From: Desulfovibrio sp. UBA6121
Lineage (GTDB): Bacteria; Desulfobacterota; Desulfovibrionia; Desulfovibrionales; Desulfovibrionaceae
Assembly: GCA_002422505.1 (NCBI GenBank)
Contig: DIVX01000019.1
Coordinates: forward strand, 1-17,238
Reading direction: 5' to 3'
DNA length: 17,238 nucleotides
Under the pieces are notes generated by a model. That model saw only the letters and a list, made by a program, of their open reading frames with translations, searched no databases and was not told the DNA's origin. The translations under genes were made by a program, and so were the position numbers. Shown here one piece after another: positions 5,224 through 12,718 of the stretch (its first letter is position 1; the number at the start of each line of letters is the position of its first letter).

Positions 5224-7098
5224 ATGCTTGATGCGTACATTGGAGTTCTTGTTTTATGGCCACTGGTGGCCGGTCTTGCCTGCCTGGTGCTTCAAAGCCC
5301 AGGCGTGCGATCGGCCCTTGTGCTGGCCACTGGCGCGGCCTTGGCTGTGGGAGCACTGGGCGTTGCCTCCCAGGCTCCGTTCACCGCTAATCCTGGTTTC
5401 CTGTCCTCTGAAACGGCTCTGCACGTTGCGGAAGCCGCAGCATTCGTCTTCCCGGCGTACTTCCTGCTGCGCGGCTTGATGCGGAAACACCTGCTGGTGA
5501 TTCTGTTCTCCTGCGCGCAGCTTGCGCTGGCCGCCTTCGGCGTCACGCAGCTTCCCGCCGCTCCGGCGGCGCAGTCCGCCGTGGTGTGCGACGGCCTCTC
5601 CCTGGCGCTGCTCTTGGTCGTGTCCTTTGCGGGCTCGTTCATCTGCATTTTCGCCCTGCCCTACATGAAGCACCACGAGGAGCACCTGCACCTCAAGGTG
5701 AGCCGCCAGCCCGGGTTCTTCCTGGTGCTGTTGGCCTTCCTGGGCTTCATGAACGGCCTGGCCCTGTCCAACGACCTGCGCATGTTCGAGCTGTTCTTCG
5801 AGGCGACCACGCTGTGCTCGTTCCTGCTCATCGGCCATGACAATACCGAGGAAGCCAAGACGAGCGCCTTCCGCGCCTTGTGGATCAACTGCCTGGGCGG
5901 CGTGTTCCTGCACAGCGGCATCCTGCTGGCGCAGAAGCAGTTCAACCTGGTGGACATCAGCGCCCTGGTGAACCCGGCCCTGTGGACCGGGGCCAGCATG
6001 CTGCCCATCGCGCTTCTGGCCCTGGCCGGTTGCGTCAAGGCCGCGCAGATGCCCTTCCAGTCCTGGCTGCTGGGCGCCATGGTTGCCCCCACGCCGGTTT
6101 CCGCGCTGCTGCACTCAAGCACCATGGTCAAGGCGGGCGTGTTCATCTGCCTGCGTTTGTCCCCGGTGCTGCAGGGCACCGTCACCGGCAAGATCCTGCT
6201 GCTGGTGGGCGCCTTCACCTTCTTCGCAACCTCCGCCCTGGCCCTGGGCCAGAGCAACGCCAAGAAGATCCTGGCCTACTCCACCATCGCCAACCTGGGG
6301 CTGATCATCGCCTGTGCAGGCATAGGCACTCCGGTGGCCGTTTCCGCGGGCATCGTGCTCCTGGTCATCCACGCCGCCACCAAGGGACTTTTGTTCCTCT
6401 GCGTGGGCGACATGGAGCAGACCATCGGCAGCCGCGACCTGGAAGACCTGCGCGGCATGGTGTCCAAGAGCCCGGTTACGGCCCTGGCGGCCGTGGCTGG
6501 CGCAATGGCCATGATTCTGCCGCCCCTGGGCATGCTTGTTGGCAAGTGGGCCGCCCTTGAGGCCGCTGCGCAAAGCCCGGTGGCCATGGTGCTCATGGCC
6601 CTTGGCAGCGCCCTTGGCGTTGTGTGCTGGGTGCGTTTTGCCGGCACGCTCTTGAGCGGCAAGGCCATAAAGCCCAAGGCAAGCCCCACCTCCGCCCTCA
6701 CCAGCATGCCCATTCTGGCCATGCTTGCCAGCGCCGTGGGCCTGGGCATGGCCGCTCCGTGGCTTAACGCCCTGCTGCTGCCCGAAGCCAGCGCCGCAAG
6801 CGCCCTCTCCGGCGGCTGGGGCCTCATGCCCAGCCTGTTCGTAGTGGCCATGCTGGGCTGGATCATCGGCATGAAGGTGCTGGGCCGCCAGAGCGCGGCC
6901 ACCTTGTCCACGCCGTACATCGGCGGCCTGCCCTCCGTGGAGAAGGGCACCTACGTCGGCCCCCTGGGCCGCACCTGGGTGCTTTCCGAAGGCAATGAAT
7001 ACGCCACCGAGCTCTTCGGCGAGGCCAAGCTGACCAAGTTCCTGGGCGCCCTTGCGGGTGCGCTCTTGCTCGCCCTTGTGGGAGGTGCCATCATATGA
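5224..7098 (+). CDS. echA: Ech hydrogenase subunit A, antiporter-like ion-translocating membrane subunit
   Basis: This encodes 624 residues, largest subunit of the energy-converting hydrogenase, related to NuoL/MrpA-type antiporter subunits. It spans the membrane many times. Charged residues typical of the ion pathway are visible: Glu189 and Glu193 in MFELFFEATTLCSF, Lys272 in KAAQMPFQSWL, and Lys303 in LLHSSTMVKAG. The segment APTPVSALLHSSTMVKAG is a hallmark of the family. GAGGGGG lies ten bases before the ATG. The gene opens a six-gene operon and overlaps echB by four bases (ATGA). It should carry proton or sodium movement coupled to electron flow between ferredoxin and H2. Homologues in formate hydrogenlyase and CO-induced hydrogenases are close, but the six-subunit order identifies Ech. 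Confidence 0.95.
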   Translation: MLDAYIGVLVLWPLVAGLACLVLQSPGVRSALVLATGAALAVGALGVASQAPFTANPGFLSSETALHVAEAAAFVFPAYFLLRGLMRKHLLVILFSCAQLALAAFGVTQLPAAPAAQSAVVCDGLSLALLLVVSFAGSFICIFALPYMKHHEEHLHLKVSRQPGFFLVLLAFLGFMNGLALSNDLRMFELFFEATTLCSFLLIGHDNTEEAKTSAFRALWINCLGGVFLHSGILLAQKQFNLVDISALVNPALWTGASMLPIALLALAGCVKAAQMPFQSWLLGAMVAPTPVSALLHSSTMVKAGVFICLRLSPVLQGTVTGKILLLVGAFTFFATSALALGQSNAKKILAYSTIANLGLIIACAGIGTPVAVSAGIVLLVIHAATKGLLFLCVGDMEQTIGSRDLEDLRGMVSKSPVTALAAVAGAMAMILPPLGMLVGKWAALEAAAQSPVAMVLMALGSALGVVCWVRFAGTLLSGKAIKPKASPTSALTSMPILAMLASAVGLGMAAPWLNALLLPEASAASALSGGWGLMPSLFVVAMLGWIIGMKVLGRQSAATLSTPYIGGLPSVEKGTYVGPLGRTWVLSEGNEYATELFGEAKLTKFLGALAGALLLALVGGAII

Positions 7099-7949
7099 AC
7101 CTGACGACATTCTATCTCGCGGTTGCCGGTCTCATCCTGGCTCCGCTTCTTGGCGGCCTGGTGGCCGGTGTTGACCGGGTCGTCACCGCGCGGCTGCAGT
7201 CGCGCATGGGGCCTCCCCTGTTGCAGCCCTTCTACGACGTGGGCAAGCTCTGGTCCAAGATCATCGCCCCGGCCAGCCACTGGCAGGGCCTGTTCGTGCG
7301 CTGGGCGCTTGTGGCTTCCCTGGCTTCCGACGTGCTGCTGGCAGCCGGAGCCGACGTGCTGATGTGCTTCTTCGTCCAGGCCGCCAGCGCCAGCTTCGTG
7401 GCCGTGGGCGCGTTCTGCGGCAGCTCGCCGTACAGCAAGCTGGGCGCCCAGCGCGAGCTGTTCCAGCTGCTGGCCTACGAACCGGTGTTCCTGGTGGCCA
7501 TTCTGTGCATGGCCAAGGTCTCCGGCGGGTTCGACGCCTACAGCTTCATGGCTTCGCAGCAGCCGCTGCTGTTTAAGCTGCCGCTGCTCATCCCCGGCCT
7601 GCTCTTTGTGGTGCTGGTAAAGCTGCGCAAAAGCCCGTTCGACATCTCCGCCTCGCACCACATGCACCAGGAAGTTGTGCGCGGCGTGTACACCGACTAC
7701 GCCGGGCGCGACTTCGCCCTGCTTGAGATCGCCCACTGGGCCGACGTGGTCGTCGTGCTGTGGATCTGCTCCTTCATGTGGGCAACCAGCGCGCTTTCCA
7801 TGGTCATCACCGCAGGCCTGTTCCTGTTCGCGGCCCTGGTCATAGACAACATCAGCGCGCGCCTTACCTGGCGGCATATGCTGAAGGTTGTGGCGCCCGC
7901 CTGCCTCATTCTGGCGACCGCCAACCTCCTTTGGCTGTACATGGAGTAA
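7095..7949 (+). CDS. echB: Ech hydrogenase subunit B, NuoH-like membrane subunit
   Basis: This encodes 284 residues, homologous to NuoH of complex I, HycD and CooK. The signature TARLQSRMGPPLLQPFYDVGKLWSK lies in the first cytoplasmic loop (starting near residue 32). The second conserved loop carries AQRELFQLLAYEP and, further on, KLRKSPFDI and ALLEIAHW. About eight hydrophobic segments are visible. It anchors the soluble hydrogenase module (EchC-F) to the membrane arm and passes the redox-driven conformational signal to EchA. The ATG overlaps the echA stop (ATGA), which implies translational coupling; echC begins four bases after its stop. Confidence 0.95.
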   Translation: MNLTTFYLAVAGLILAPLLGGLVAGVDRVVTARLQSRMGPPLLQPFYDVGKLWSKIIAPASHWQGLFVRWALVASLASDVLLAAGADVLMCFFVQAASASFVAVGAFCGSSPYSKLGAQRELFQLLAYEPVFLVAILCMAKVSGGFDAYSFMASQQPLLFKLPLLIPGLLFVVLVKLRKSPFDISASHHMHQEVVRGVYTDYAGRDFALLEIAHWADVVVVLWICSFMWATSALSMVITAGLFLFAALVIDNISARLTWRHMLKVVAPACLILATANLLWLYME

Positions 7950-7953
7950 TGCA

Positions 7954-8388
7954 ATGTCATTCCTCAAAACATCGCAGATCAAATCGCCGTGGCTCATGCA
8001 CTTCGACTGCGGCTCCTGCAACGGTTGCGACATCGAGACCCTGGCCTGCCTGACCCCGGTGTACGACGTTGAGCGCTTCGGCATCATCAACGTGGGCAAC
8101 CCGCGCCACGCAGACGTGCTCGTGGTTACCGGCACGGTGAACCCGAGAAACGCCGAGATCCTGAAAAACATCTACAGCCAGATGCCCGACCCCAAGCTGG
8201 TCATCGCCGTGGGCGCCTGCGGCTGCTCCGGCGGCGTGTTCCGCGAGGCCCCCAACGTTCTGGGCGGCGTGGACAAGGTTATTCCCGTTGACGTGTACGT
8301 GCCCGGCTGCCCGGCCAAGCCCGAGGCCATAATGGACGCGGTGGTTACGGGCCTGGGCAAGCTGAAGGGCATTTTGGAGGCAAGCTAA
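7954..8388 (+). CDS. echC: Ech hydrogenase subunit C, small [4Fe-4S] subunit (NuoB-like)
   Basis: This encodes 144 residues. The cysteines expected to bind the proximal [4Fe-4S] cluster next to the [NiFe] site are present: Cys22 and Cys25 in CGSCNGCD, Cys89 in GACGCSGG, and Cys119 in VPGCPAKPE. Cys19 and Cys91 are additional. The family includes NuoB, HycG and CooL. The frame is open upstream to 7888, inside echB, but ATG 7954 follows GGAG at 7943-7946 (overlapping the echB stop region) and gives the usual family length. It passes electrons between the EchF clusters and the active site in EchE. echD begins at the very next base after the stop. Confidence 0.95.
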   Translation: MSFLKTSQIKSPWLMHFDCGSCNGCDIETLACLTPVYDVERFGIINVGNPRHADVLVVTGTVNPRNAEILKNIYSQMPDPKLVIAVGACGCSGGVFREAPNVLGGVDKVIPVDVYVPGCPAKPEAIMDAVVTGLGKLKGILEAS

Positions 8389-8781
8389 ATGAGCATTGAA
8401 ACAACTCCCGTCACCCCCGCCCAGATTGTGGCCGAGGTGACCAAGCTCAAGGCGGACGGCTACCGCCTGGTGACCATGTCCAGCGTCGAAATCGACGCCG
8501 AGAACATGGAGATACTCTACCACTTCGACAAGGACCTGAAGCTTGTGAACCTGCGCATGTCCCTCAAGAAGGGCGGCAGCGTTCCGAGCATCTCCGGCGT
8601 GCTGTTCACCGCCTTTTTGGTGGAGAACGAAATCTGCGACCAGTTCGGCGTCAGCTTCGAAGGCCTCGTGCTCGACTACCAGGGCAGGCTCTTGAACGAC
8701 TGCACCCAGACCCCGCAAAGCTCGCCCTTCTGCCGCCTGCTGGTGAAATCCAGCGGCACCGTCGCCAAGGAGGTGCTCTAA
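8389..8781 (+). CDS. echD: Ech hydrogenase subunit D (NuoC-like)
   Basis: This encodes 130 residues with no cofactor-binding cysteine pattern, as expected for the NuoC/HycE-N-terminal-like structural subunit. The visible family signature is in the second half: ENEICDQFGVSFEGLVLDYQG, matching the conserved E-x(3)-D-x-FG-hydrophobic-x-F-x-G pattern. GGAGG stands nine bases before the ATG, inside the end of echC. The gene abuts echC, and its TAA shares its last base with the ATG of echE (TAATG), so all three are probably translated in a coupled way. The role is structural, holding EchC and EchE together. Confidence 0.93.
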   Translation: MSIETTPVTPAQIVAEVTKLKADGYRLVTMSSVEIDAENMEILYHFDKDLKLVNLRMSLKKGGSVPSISGVLFTAFLVENEICDQFGVSFEGLVLDYQGRLLNDCTQTPQSSPFCRLLVKSSGTVAKEVL

Positions 8782-9857
8782 TGGCCCGCACCGTCATTCC
8801 CTTCGGTCCGCAGCACCCGGTGCTGCCCGAGCCCATCCACCTTTCCCTGGTGGTGGAGGACGAAAAGGTTGTGGAGGCGCTGCCCACCCTGGGCTACGTG
8901 CACCGCGGCCTGGAGCTGCTTGCCTGCAAGCGCGACTACAACCAGATGATCCAGATTGTGGAGCGCGTTTGCGGCATCTGCTCCATGATCCACTCGCTCT
9001 GCTACTGCCAGGGCATTGAAGAAATGATGGGCCTTGAGGTTCCCCGCCGCGCGCGCATGCTGCGCACGGTGTGGAGCGAGCTGCACCGCATGCACAGCCA
9101 CCTTCTGTGGCTGGGCCTCTTTGCCGACAGCTTCGGCTTCGAAGCCCTGTTCATGCAGCTGTGGAAGATCCGTGAGCGCATCATGGACCTGAACGAGGCC
9201 ACCACCGGCAACCGCGTCATCGTCTCGGTGAACGTTGTTGGCGGCGTGCGCGCCGACCTGGACGAGGGCCAGATCCGCTGGATCAAGGACACCCTTGTCG
9301 AGGTGGAGGCCGATCTCAAGAAGCTGCAGTCCACCATCATGAACGACAGCACCGTGTGCCGCCGCACCAAGGGCATTGGCGTGCTTACCAAGCAGGCCGC
9401 CTACGAACTGGGCGCCGCCGGCCCCATGCTGCGCGGCAGCGGCGTGGCCCAGGACATGCGCCAGCTCAAGTACGCGGGCTTCGACGAAATCGCCTTCGAG
9501 CCCATCTCCGAGCCGGACGGCGACTGCTGGGCGCGCTCCACCGTGCGCTGGCGCGAAACCTTGCAGTCCATCGACCTGGTGCGCCAGGCCCTGGACAGGC
9601 TGGACGGCACCGACCTGACCGTGAAGGTCAAGGGCAAGCCCGAGGGCGAGGTCATTACCCGCGTGGAGCAGCCCCGGGGCGAGTGCCTTTACTACATCAA
9701 GGGCAACGGCGACAAGTTCCTGGAGCGCGTGCGCATCCGCACCCCGACCTTCGCCAACATTCCGCCCCTGGCGGCCATTCTGCCGGGGCTGGACTTTGCG
9801 GACGTTCCGGTTGTGGTCCTGTCCATCGACCCCTGCATCAGCTGCACGGAGAGGTAG
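8781..9857 (+). CDS. echE: Ech hydrogenase subunit E, [NiFe] catalytic large subunit
   Basis: This encodes 358 residues, homologous to NuoD, HycE C-terminal part and CooH. Both cysteine pairs that bind the Ni-Fe centre are present: RVCGICS with Cys64 and Cys67, and DPCISC with Cys352 and Cys355. Their presence separates it from complex I NuoD, which lacks them. The protein ends three residues after Cys355 (TER), so there is no C-terminal extension of the kind removed by a maturation protease in many [NiFe] hydrogenases. Its ATG overlaps the last base of the echD stop. It catalyses reversible H2 oxidation and proton reduction on the cytoplasmic side. Confidence 0.96.
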   Translation: MARTVIPFGPQHPVLPEPIHLSLVVEDEKVVEALPTLGYVHRGLELLACKRDYNQMIQIVERVCGICSMIHSLCYCQGIEEMMGLEVPRRARMLRTVWSELHRMHSHLLWLGLFADSFGFEALFMQLWKIRERIMDLNEATTGNRVIVSVNVVGGVRADLDEGQIRWIKDTLVEVEADLKKLQSTIMNDSTVCRRTKGIGVLTKQAAYELGAAGPMLRGSGVAQDMRQLKYAGFDEIAFEPISEPDGDCWARSTVRWRETLQSIDLVRQALDRLDGTDLTVKVKGKPEGEVITRVEQPRGECLYYIKGNGDKFLERVRIRTPTFANIPPLAAILPGLDFADVPVVVLSIDPCISCTER

Positions 9858-9862
9858 CCGCC

Positions 9863-10243
9863 ATGAAAATGCTCCCTACCGTTATATCGAACCTGTTCTC
9901 CAAGCCCGCCACGCGGAACTACCCGTTCTTCGTGCGTGACAACTTCGAGAAGACCCGCGGCGAGCTCGTCAACGACATCGAGCGCTGCATCTTCTGCGGG
10001 TCCTGCTCGCGCAAGTGCCCGTCGCAGTGCCTCACGGTCTCCAAAGAGGGCACCGTGGGCACCTGGAAGCTGGAGTTCTTCGCCTGCATCGGCTGCGGCG
10101 TCTGCGTCGATTCCTGCCCTGTCAGCTGCCTGTCGCAGAAGACCAGCCACCGCCCGGTGGCCGTGGTGCGCGATGTCATCACCCTGACTGGCAAGCTTCC
10201 CGAGAAGCCCGCCAAAAAGACGGAAAAGGCCCCGGCCCAATAG
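9863..10243 (+). CDS. echF: Ech hydrogenase subunit F, two-cluster polyferredoxin (NuoI-like)
   Basis: This encodes 126 residues. Two complete [4Fe-4S] motifs are present: Cys42, 45, 48 and 52 in CIFCGSCSRKCP, and Cys75, 78, 81 and 85 in CIGCGVCVDSCP. An extra Cys56 follows the first. The family includes NuoI, HycF and CooX. It should accept electrons from, or donate them to, soluble ferredoxin and relay them to EchC. The tail after residue 110 is rich in Lys, Pro and Ala and looks disordered. The start is ATG 9863, five bases after echE, with GAGAGG at 9850-9855. It is the last gene of the operon; a strong terminator begins 34 bases after its stop. Confidence 0.95.
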   Translation: MKMLPTVISNLFSKPATRNYPFFVRDNFEKTRGELVNDIERCIFCGSCSRKCPSQCLTVSKEGTVGTWKLEFFACIGCGVCVDSCPVSCLSQKTSHRPVAVVRDVITLTGKLPEKPAKKTEKAPAQ

Positions 10244-10276
10244 CTGGCGGCAGCAAAAGCCCCAAAACGGCATACA

Positions 10277-10321
10277 GCCCGCGCCCTACCGGAAACTTTC
10301 CGGCCGGGCGCGGGCCTTTTT
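10277..10321 (+). terminator. Strong nested intrinsic terminator after echF
   Basis: GCCCGCGCCC (10277-10286) pairs perfectly with GGGCGCGGGC (10306-10315). Inside it, CCGGAAA (10289-10295) pairs with TTTCCGG (10297-10303), so the structure is a long two-part hairpin. Five T residues follow at 10317-10321. It ends the ech operon and isolates it from the promoter at 10338. Confidence 0.9.
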
Positions 10322-10337
10322 GCGGCCCTGCCCGGCC

Positions 10338-10366
10338 TTGACGCTGCCCCCCGGCCTCCCTACATT
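10338..10366 (+). promoter_or_regulatory. Sigma-70-type promoter
   Basis: TTGACG (10338-10343), 17 bases, then TACATT (10361-10366). The -35 matches five of six consensus bases and the -10 four of six, at the optimal spacing. It lies directly after the ech terminator and about 70 bases before the next gene, where a new transcript would be expected to begin. Confidence 0.6.
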
Positions 10367-10440
10367 GCCCCCAACCGGCTTTGCCCGGAACATCCCCCCG
10401 GCCCGCCCCGCACAAAGGCGCGCCCAGCAAGGAGGCTTTC

Positions 10441-10701
10441 ATGAAGCGTTTCGCCTGCATCGCAACCCTGGCTTTTGCCCTTTGCGCTGCGCTCCCGGCC
10501 GCACCGGCCTTCGCCAGCGACTTCTACACCCCCTCCCCGGTGCCCAGCACCCGCAACAACCCGGTCAACAAGACCAAGAAAACCGACAAGAAAACCCAGA
10601 TCGACACCAACAATTTCATTCTGAACAAAAAGATCGTCAAAACAACCAAGTCCACGGGCGGCACAACCAGCCCCGGCGAAAAAAAGCCGGGCGCGCTCTA
10701 A
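10441..10701 (+). CDS. Small lysine-rich secreted protein of unknown function
   Basis: This encodes 86 residues. Residues 1-25 are a signal peptide (MKRFACIA..., ending AFA before SDF). The mature part of about 61 residues is low in complexity, rich in Lys, Thr and Asn (eleven lysines), has no cysteine and is strongly basic, with KTKKTDKKTQ near its middle. It looks disordered. AAGGAGG at 10429-10435 fixes the ATG; the frame opens earlier at 10381 without a ribosome site. The gene uses visibly more A-rich codons than its neighbours. It probably shares the promoter at 10338 with the following two genes. I recognise no family; a surface, polyanion-binding or signal role is only a guess. Confidence 0.75.
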   Translation: MKRFACIATLAFALCAALPAAPAFASDFYTPSPVPSTRNNPVNKTKKTDKKTQIDTNNFILNKKIVKTTKSTGGTTSPGEKKPGAL

Positions 10702-10737
10702 GCGCAGCGCACGGCCAACACGACCAGGAGGCCCCGC

Positions 10738-11208
10738 ATGATTTTTGATTCCCTGGAGAACTGGCGCAAGTACGGTGTTCTGCCCGCCTGGAAGCAGGCC
10801 TTCGAGCGCCTGGAAACCCTCTCACCCGAGACGGAACCCGGCGAATACGAGCTTGCGGGCCGCGACGTGTACCTCATCGTTTTCGACACCACCACCAAGG
10901 CCCTGCTCGACACCACCCTGGAAGCCCACCAGGTCTACGCGGACATCCACCTGCCCCTCACCGGGCCGGAGGTGCACTCCCGCTTCCCCTTAAGCGCCCT
11001 GACGCAAAAAGTCGCCTATGATGCGGCCACGGACGCCGCGCAGTACGAGCACCCGGACCGCTTCACGGCGCTGTTCACCCTGCATCCGGGCACCTTCGCC
11101 CTGTACCTGCCGGGCGAGGCCCACCTGAGCCAGGGCAAGGTGGACCCCAGGCCCCAGCCCCTGCGCAAGGCCGTGGTCAAGGTGCGCGCGGAACTGCTGC
11201 AACCGTGA
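10738..11208 (+). CDS. YhcH/YjgK/YiaL family (DUF386) cupin-like protein
   Basis: This encodes 156 residues, close to the family's usual length of about 150. The core signature EAHQVYADIHLPLTG matches the family pattern H-x-x-Y-x-D-I-H, and the C-terminal part FALYLPGEAHLSQGK...LRKAVVKV matches the second conserved block with the metal-site histidine and the closing K-x-VVKV strand. Members such as EbgC, YhcH and NanQ bind metal and act on sugars, for example as anomerases for sialic acid in NanQ. No sugar genes lie beside it here, so the substrate is open. AGGAGG ends seven bases before the ATG. Its stop overlaps the GTG start of the ChrA-like gene by four bases (GTGA). Confidence 0.88.
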   Translation: MIFDSLENWRKYGVLPAWKQAFERLETLSPETEPGEYELAGRDVYLIVFDTTTKALLDTTLEAHQVYADIHLPLTGPEVHSRFPLSALTQKVAYDAATDAAQYEHPDRFTALFTLHPGTFALYLPGEAHLSQGKVDPRPQPLRKAVVKVRAELLQP

Positions 11209-12431
11209 CGGAGATGACCAGCGCCGCGCCAACGGCAAGTACAGAGCAGACAGACGCGGCGCAGACAGGCGCGGCGCAGGCGAACGCCCCCGCCGCCCGC
11301 GTGGCCCTGGCGGAGATCTTTCGCTGCTTCTTGCGCGTGGGGGCCACGGCCTACGGCGGCCCGGCCATGATGCCGCTGATGCGCGAGCACATCATGCGGC
11401 GCGGCTGGCTGAGCGCAGAGGACTTCAAGCTCGGAATGGCCGTGTGTCAGACCATTCCCGGCGGCACGCTGATGCAGATGGCCGCATTCACCGGCCTGCG
11501 CCTGCGCGGCCTGCCCGGCGCGCTGGCGGGTTTCGTGGGCTTCGGCCTGCCCGCGCTCACCCTCATCACCCTGCTCTCGGTCATCTACCACGCGGCCCAG
11601 GGCCTCACGGTCACGGCCTCGGCCATGCAGGGGCTCTCCGCCGTGGTGCTGGGCATCATCGTCCTGGCTGTGTACGATTTTTGGCTCAAGTATGCGCGCG
11701 GGTCCAGGCGCGTGGGCCTCACCCTGCTGGCCTGCGGGCTCTTTCTCTACGGCCTCGGCCCGGCCTGGATCATTCTGGGCGCGGCCCTGGCCGGGCCTGT
11801 GGTGTTCCGCGACGAAACCGCGCCCCCGGTGAGCCTGGAACGTATGCCCGTGCCCCTGCGCGGCACGCTTGTGCTGGCGGCCCTGGCCTTGGCCTGGCTT
11901 GCGGGCACCTACTTTCTGGCCCCGCTGTATCACGACCTGTCCCTGTCCATGGCCAAGGCCGATCTCATCGCCTTTGGCGGCTACGGCGTGTTCCCGGCCC
12001 TGTACCACGAGACCGTGGACCTGCACCGCTGGATGAGCGCCGCCACCTTCATGGACGGCATGGCCCTGGCCCAGGTGACGCCAGGCCCGTTCATGCTCGG
12101 CGCGTGCTTCGTAGGCTACCACATCGCCGGGCTTCTGGGCGCGCTCACCGCCGGGGTCTGGATCTTCACCCCGTCCTTCTTCATGCTCATGCTCGCCGTG
12201 CCCTTCGCCAGCAGGCTGCTGGCCTGGCAGCCCTTCCGCCGCGCTTTGGCCGGGGTGCTGTCCACCCTGGGCGGGCTCATCCTGGCGGTGGGCATCCAGC
12301 TTGCGCGCAGCACAGACTGGTCGCTCCTCAAGGCAGCGCTGTGCGCGGCGGCCACAGTTGCCCTGTGGCGCAAGGTGGACCCGGTCTGGGTGGTGCTTGC
12401 GGGCGTGGGCGCGGGCGTGCTGCTGCTGTAG
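11205..12431 (+). CDS. chrA: ChrA-type chromate transporter (CHR family), two-domain form
   Basis: This encodes 408 residues, full length for the two-domain CHR family. The N-terminal half carries FLRVGATAYGGPAMMPLM, ERR-like MRRGWLS and QTIPGGTLMQMAAFTG followed by RGLPGALAG. The second half repeats the pattern in diverged form: DLIAFGGYGVFPAL, WMSAATFMDGMALAQVTPGP and GYHIAGLLGAL. About ten hydrophobic segments are visible. The family exports chromate, and many members occur without known chromate exposure. The first 30 residues are a polar Ala/Thr/Gln-rich extension absent from the usual core, encoded by short GCGGCGCAG repeats. The start is GTG 11205, overlapping the upstream stop; ATG 11214 is an alternative with GGAG three to five bases before it. 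Confidence 0.9.
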   Translation: MTEMTSAAPTASTEQTDAAQTGAAQANAPAARVALAEIFRCFLRVGATAYGGPAMMPLMREHIMRRGWLSAEDFKLGMAVCQTIPGGTLMQMAAFTGLRLRGLPGALAGFVGFGLPALTLITLLSVIYHAAQGLTVTASAMQGLSAVVLGIIVLAVYDFWLKYARGSRRVGLTLLACGLFLYGLGPAWIILGAALAGPVVFRDETAPPVSLERMPVPLRGTLVLAALALAWLAGTYFLAPLYHDLSLSMAKADLIAFGGYGVFPALYHETVDLHRWMSAATFMDGMALAQVTPGPFMLGACFVGYHIAGLLGALTAGVWIFTPSFFMLMLAVPFASRLLAWQPFRRALAGVLSTLGGLILAVGIQLARSTDWSLLKAALCAAATVALWRKVDPVWVVLAGVGAGVLLL

Positions 12432-12592
12432 CCGCGAAACCCGCACCAGCGCCTGATTTCGCAGCGGGCTCACTGCTGCGGGCACGCTGCGGTTCCAGGC
12501 AAAGACGCCACGTCACGCCTGGACCAGGACTTCAAGCGCTCAGAAACAACCTTGCCCCTTTTGCCGGGGCACACCAAGTACAGACCCCGGCC

Positions 12593-12718
12593 ATGGCGGC
12601 AGTGCACGGCGAGCACAACCCCGCCGCCCCGGTGCTGCACGTCTGCCCGACCTGCGGCTTCAAGAGCGACAAGGACTGCTGTCCCTCGTGCAATAACCCG
12701 ATGTTCTTGAATCTTTAG
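12593..12718 (+). CDS. Possible 41-residue zinc-ribbon protein
   Basis: The frame ends in CPTCGFKSDKDCCPSC, that is two CxxC knuckles separated by eight residues, the layout of a small zinc ribbon. The ATG at 12593 gives 41 residues (MAAVHGEHNPAAP... to NPMFLNL). No good ribosome site precedes it, so an upstream start in the same open frame, within or after the ChrA gene, cannot be excluded. The stop overlaps the 3' end of the convergent acetyltransferase gene by four bases. The metal-binding pattern is the only argument for a real gene; the spacer 12432-12592 shows only weak inverted repeats. Confidence 0.5.
   Translation: MAAVHGEHNPAAPVLHVCPTCGFKSDKDCCPSCNNPMFLNL

Noticed and set aside
11016..12485. 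Minus-strand open frame of 489 codons opposite the ChrA gene
   Set aside because: The plus strand shows the duplicated CHR-family motifs; the antisense translation has no recognisable domain.
12494..12523. TCCAGGC/GCCTGGA inverted repeat downstream of the ChrA gene
   Set aside because: Seven-base arms separated by 16 bases in G+C-rich DNA are expected by chance, and there is no T-run.
12553..12571. TGCCCC/GGGGCA inverted repeat as a terminator between the convergent operons
   Set aside because: The stem is only six pairs and no proper T-run follows on either strand; on the minus strand it would be about 140 bases past the acetyltransferase stop.
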